A stretch of 64,000 nt of DNA. Source: Cellulophaga omnivescoria (GTDB lineage: Bacteria > Bacteroidota > Bacteroidia > Flavobacteriales > Flavobacteriaceae). Where the stretch lies: positions 186,001-250,000 of the forward strand of contig NZ_MDDP01000010.1 of the NCBI RefSeq assembly GCF_001999725.1, given 5' to 3'. The stretch's first letter is position 1; each line of letters opens with the position of its first letter. The notes beneath the pieces are model-generated. The model saw nothing but the letters and a program-made list of their open reading frames with translations. It searched no databases and was not told the origin of the DNA. The position numbers were made by a program, and so were the translations under genes. Positions 62,159-64,000 of this stretch are shown here, piece after piece.

Positions 62159-63109
62159 TTATATATTCCATTTTACACCTGTTTCTTTTTCAGACAGTTG
62201 CCATAATTTTTCTGCTACAACTTTATCTTTTGCGTGTGGTTCTAATTTATGAACGCCAACAGGACCAGTCCAAAAGTTTCTGCCTGTAGGACCATAAAAA
62301 CCACTTTGGTCTAAATTTGGCTCTGTTGCACACATTAATTGCGGATAAGCACCTTTTTTTGCAGATTGAGTTAATGGAGATAGTTTCATCAAATTAAAGA
62401 TAAATTTCATTATAAAACTACCACTGGTATTAATTAGGTTGGTTCTAGAAGAACCAGGATGGCAAGCAAATGCTTTAACATCTGTTTTGCCATTTATAGC
62501 TAATTTATTTTGTAGCTCATAAATAGTCATAATTTGCGCAAGTTTACTTTGGCTAAAGGCATTGTTTGAAGTGTAATCTTTATGCCAGTTTAAATCATTA
62601 AAGTTTATGGTTTTAATTCCCATATTATACCCCATACTACCAACGGTAACTATACGTCCTTTAGATTTTTGAATAAGAGGAAATAGCAAGGCTTGTAACG
62701 TCCAGTTTCCAAAATAGTTTGTACCCATTTGACTCTCCCAACCATCTACAGTAAGCGTTAATTTTGGTACTTGTGCAATTGCCGCATTACAAATTAGCGC
62801 ATCAATTTTAGTAACGCTGTTAAGCACCTTTTGGGCAGCTTTTTTTACAGAGGATTGTATAGATAGGTCTAAAGTTATATTTATAACATTGCTATGGCTA
62901 CCAACTTCTTGCTTTAAAGTTTGTATAGTATCATCAGCCTTTTTGGGGTTTCTGTTAAGCATTACCACTTTAGCATTTTTAGACAGCAATATTTTAGCTG
63001 CTTCAAACCCGGTTCCGCTTGTAGTGCCTGTTATAACAAATGTTTTACCGCTTAAATCATCAATTCTTTCTGGTGTCCAACCATTTTTGCCAAATTTATT
63101 TGCTTTCAT
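62159..63109 (-). CDS. SDR family oxidoreductase-like protein with Phe at the catalytic Tyr position
   Basis: Seen: 316 residues. Cofactor motif TGTTSGTG (28-35), NAA motif in CNAAIA (108-113), Ser158 (VGSMGY) and Lys189. The YxxxK catalytic Tyr is Phe185 (AFSQSKLAQ); relatives of the retinol-dehydrogenase/WW-oxidoreductase type have AYxxSKLAN. The loss would weaken or change catalysis. It heads the operon with the AraC regulator. Substrate unknown. Confidence 0.88.
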   Translation of the reverse strand: MKANKFGKNGWTPERIDDLSGKTFVITGTTSGTGFEAAKILLSKNAKVVMLNRNPKKADDTIQTLKQEVGSHSNVINITLDLSIQSSVKKAAQKVLNSVTKIDALICNAAIAQVPKLTLTVDGWESQMGTNYFGNWTLQALLFPLIQKSKGRIVTVGSMGYNMGIKTINFNDLNWHKDYTSNNAFSQSKLAQIMTIYELQNKLAINGKTDVKAFACHPGSSRTNLINTSGSFIMKFIFNLMKLSPLTQSAKKGAYPQLMCATEPNLDQSGFYGPTGRNFWTGPVGVHKLEPHAKDKVVAEKLWQLSEKETGVKWNI

Positions 63110-63175
63110 TGCTGTCTGTTTTTTTATAGATTAAAATAACATTGCAAAGATGAGGTAGTAATAGGCTTAACCGCT

Positions 63176-63200
63176 TATACAACTTTTCAGATGTTGTATA
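63176..63200. promoter_or_regulatory. 25-bp palindrome upstream of the SDR-AraC operon
   Basis: TATACAAC (63176-63183) and GTTGTATA (63193-63200) are perfect inverted repeats with a 9-base spacer, 66 bases before the SDR start. CATCTTTG (one mismatch to TAnnTTTG) lies between it and the gene. Likely operator. The remaining 130 bases to the next gene show no other feature. Confidence 0.5.
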
Positions 63201-63330
63201 CTTTTTGGTTGTGTTAGGTTATTTAAATAGTTAAGCACCTAGTTTAGCAAATTAAAATTTTCAACACTACAAGTAATTGTAAGTAGGCTAAAACAAGCAA
63301 TAAATTATTTGCGGTGTTGGTAAATCGTTT

Positions 63331-63894
63331 TTATTCATATTCAAACCAAACTGTTTTCGAATTTCGTTCAATCGCATAGTCAATAAATCTTTTGAAATTC
63401 CTTAAGTCTTGTCCAAAATTATTTCCAATATAGCCATCTCCTTTGTCTTTAGTGAAGTCCGAAAAATAGTATTTAGAGTTCATAGAGTCAAAATCAGTTT
63501 TTATTAATCTCTCGTATAGATTATCAATTTTTTCTAGTCTATTAATTAACTTCTCTACAAGAATTTCTATATGATTTATATTTCCATTTAAGTCTTGTTT
63601 TCTCTTTTCGAAATCAGACTTTAAACGTTCCTTTTCTTCTTCATTTTCCGCAAATTCAATCATATCTATTTCTTCCTCTTCGCTTGGGTATTCGGTCATT
63701 TTGTATAAATGAGATATATCGATATTTGTTATTTTTCCTATTTGGTCAAATTCAGGTTTGTGTTTAACTATGCCTGGTCTAGACATTAGATTGCAAAATT
63801 CTCTGCTTAAAGAATAGAGATTACTATTCTCAAAGTATTCAGCCGTGATTATTTCACTGTAATTATTTACTCTTAAATTAATGTCTAAACCCAT
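63331..63894 (-). CDS. Hypothetical soluble protein
   Basis: Seen: 187 residues with no signal peptide or membrane helix. The middle is a charged, probably coiled helix (EEEEIDMIEFAENEEEKERLK ... NHIEILVEKLINRLEKIDNLYERLIK) between a beta-like start (MGLDINLRVNNYSE) and an aromatic C-terminal part (YFSDFTKDKGDGYIGNN ... VWFEYE). The family is not recognised. It stands alone at the window edge with hairpin-bearing sequence after its start region. The style (single small orphan gene, plainer codon use with more TCG/CGA-like codons than its neighbours) hints at an acquired cassette. Confidence 0.65.
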   Translation of the reverse strand: MGLDINLRVNNYSEIITAEYFENSNLYSLSREFCNLMSRPGIVKHKPEFDQIGKITNIDISHLYKMTEYPSEEEEIDMIEFAENEEEKERLKSDFEKRKQDLNGNINHIEILVEKLINRLEKIDNLYERLIKTDFDSMNSKYYFSDFTKDKGDGYIGNNFGQDLRNFKRFIDYAIERNSKTVWFEYE

Positions 63895-63908
63895 TTTTTT
63901 AAATTATG

Positions 63909-63950
63909 CACAACGGACTTGTGTATGAAACGTAGCGTGTAAAAAAACAC
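63909..63950. repeat. Short inverted repeats beside the orphan gene
   Basis: CACAA-CGGAC-TTGTG (63909-63923) and GTGT/ACAC (63937-63950) form two adjacent hairpins just outside the start of the hypothetical gene. Similar ACAACG...TTGTGTATG segments often border orphan cassettes in flavobacterial genomes. That is my recollection and not verified here. Confidence 0.25.
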
Positions 63951-64000
63951 TAACTTTTCAGGTAAAAACAGAGCCGAATTTTTATGTTTTGTTTTAATTA

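Noticed and set aside
1-64000. tRNA, rRNA, CRISPR, IS or prophage elements
   Set aside because: Looked for characteristic T-loop segments, regular direct repeats with spacers and transposase or integrase-like products; none was found.

Overview
The window comes from a low-GC member of the Bacteroidota, most likely a marine Flavobacteriaceae. Supporting signs: many promoters fit the Bacteroidota consensus (TTTG, about 19 bases, TAnnTTTG); ribosome binding sites are weak or absent; SusC/TonB-type and CarboxypepD_reg domains occur; one protein has a C-terminal type IX secretion (T9SS) sorting domain; S16 has an Ala/Glu-rich tail; and DnaE carries a fused exonuclease domain. I saw no rRNA or tRNA gene, IS element, phage gene or CRISPR array. 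The sequence looks like ordinary chromosome with accessory blocks.

Layout. 1-5.3 kb: divergent sugar-oxidation locus (Gfo/Idh/MocA oxidoreductase, two TIM-barrel isomerase-like proteins, GMC flavoenzyme with its Tat-borne small subunit) around a 14-bp palindrome. 5.3-10.3 kb: a 28-codon ORF with its own terminator, class Ia ribonucleotide reductase (nrdB-nrdA), and a 0.9-kb intergenic region holding a strongly structured, 6S-like RNA candidate. 10.3-14.5 kb: LytTR two-component pair, DUF3109 protein, MarC protein. 14.6-21.2 kb: tetR-tolC-adaptor-RND efflux operon with a promoter-overlapping operator. 21.3-22.3 kb: polyprenyl diphosphate synthase. 22.3-30.9 kb: metal uptake, with a TonB receptor/thioredoxin operon divergent from a DtxR/MntR regulator and an ABC importer whose two permeases each carry an extra C-terminal winged-helix-like domain.

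30.9-42.4 kb is the most interesting part: a Pel-like exopolysaccharide cluster. It encodes a GH114-like lipoprotein, a PelF-type GT4 glycosyltransferase, a PelG-type flippase with an N-terminal extension, a second GH114/PelA-hydrolase-like protein, a GT-C-like membrane protein, and a 1335-residue protein. That last protein appears to fuse a lipoprotein anchor, a GATase-like domain, a CE4-like deacetylase, a TPR superhelix and a C-terminal beta-barrel, roles that PelA and PelB share in Pseudomonas. PelC, PelD and PelE are not recognisable. The cluster starts 20 bases after the metal importer.

42.4-51.8 kb: housekeeping genes (DUF423, a FeoB-associated Cys-rich peptide, glutaryl-CoA dehydrogenase, TrmN6, RimM, S16) and an NAD-salvage module (nadV, a PRPP synthetase, an NrtR-type Nudix regulator) with a 17-bp motif repeated at both module promoters. 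52-56.4 kb: dnaE. 56.5-64 kb: lipocalin-like lipoproteins, a Kelch protein, a T9SS-exported PI-PLC-like protein, and an SDR-AraC-membrane protein operon whose SDR lacks the catalytic tyrosine. The window ends with an unrecognised gene flanked by small hairpins.
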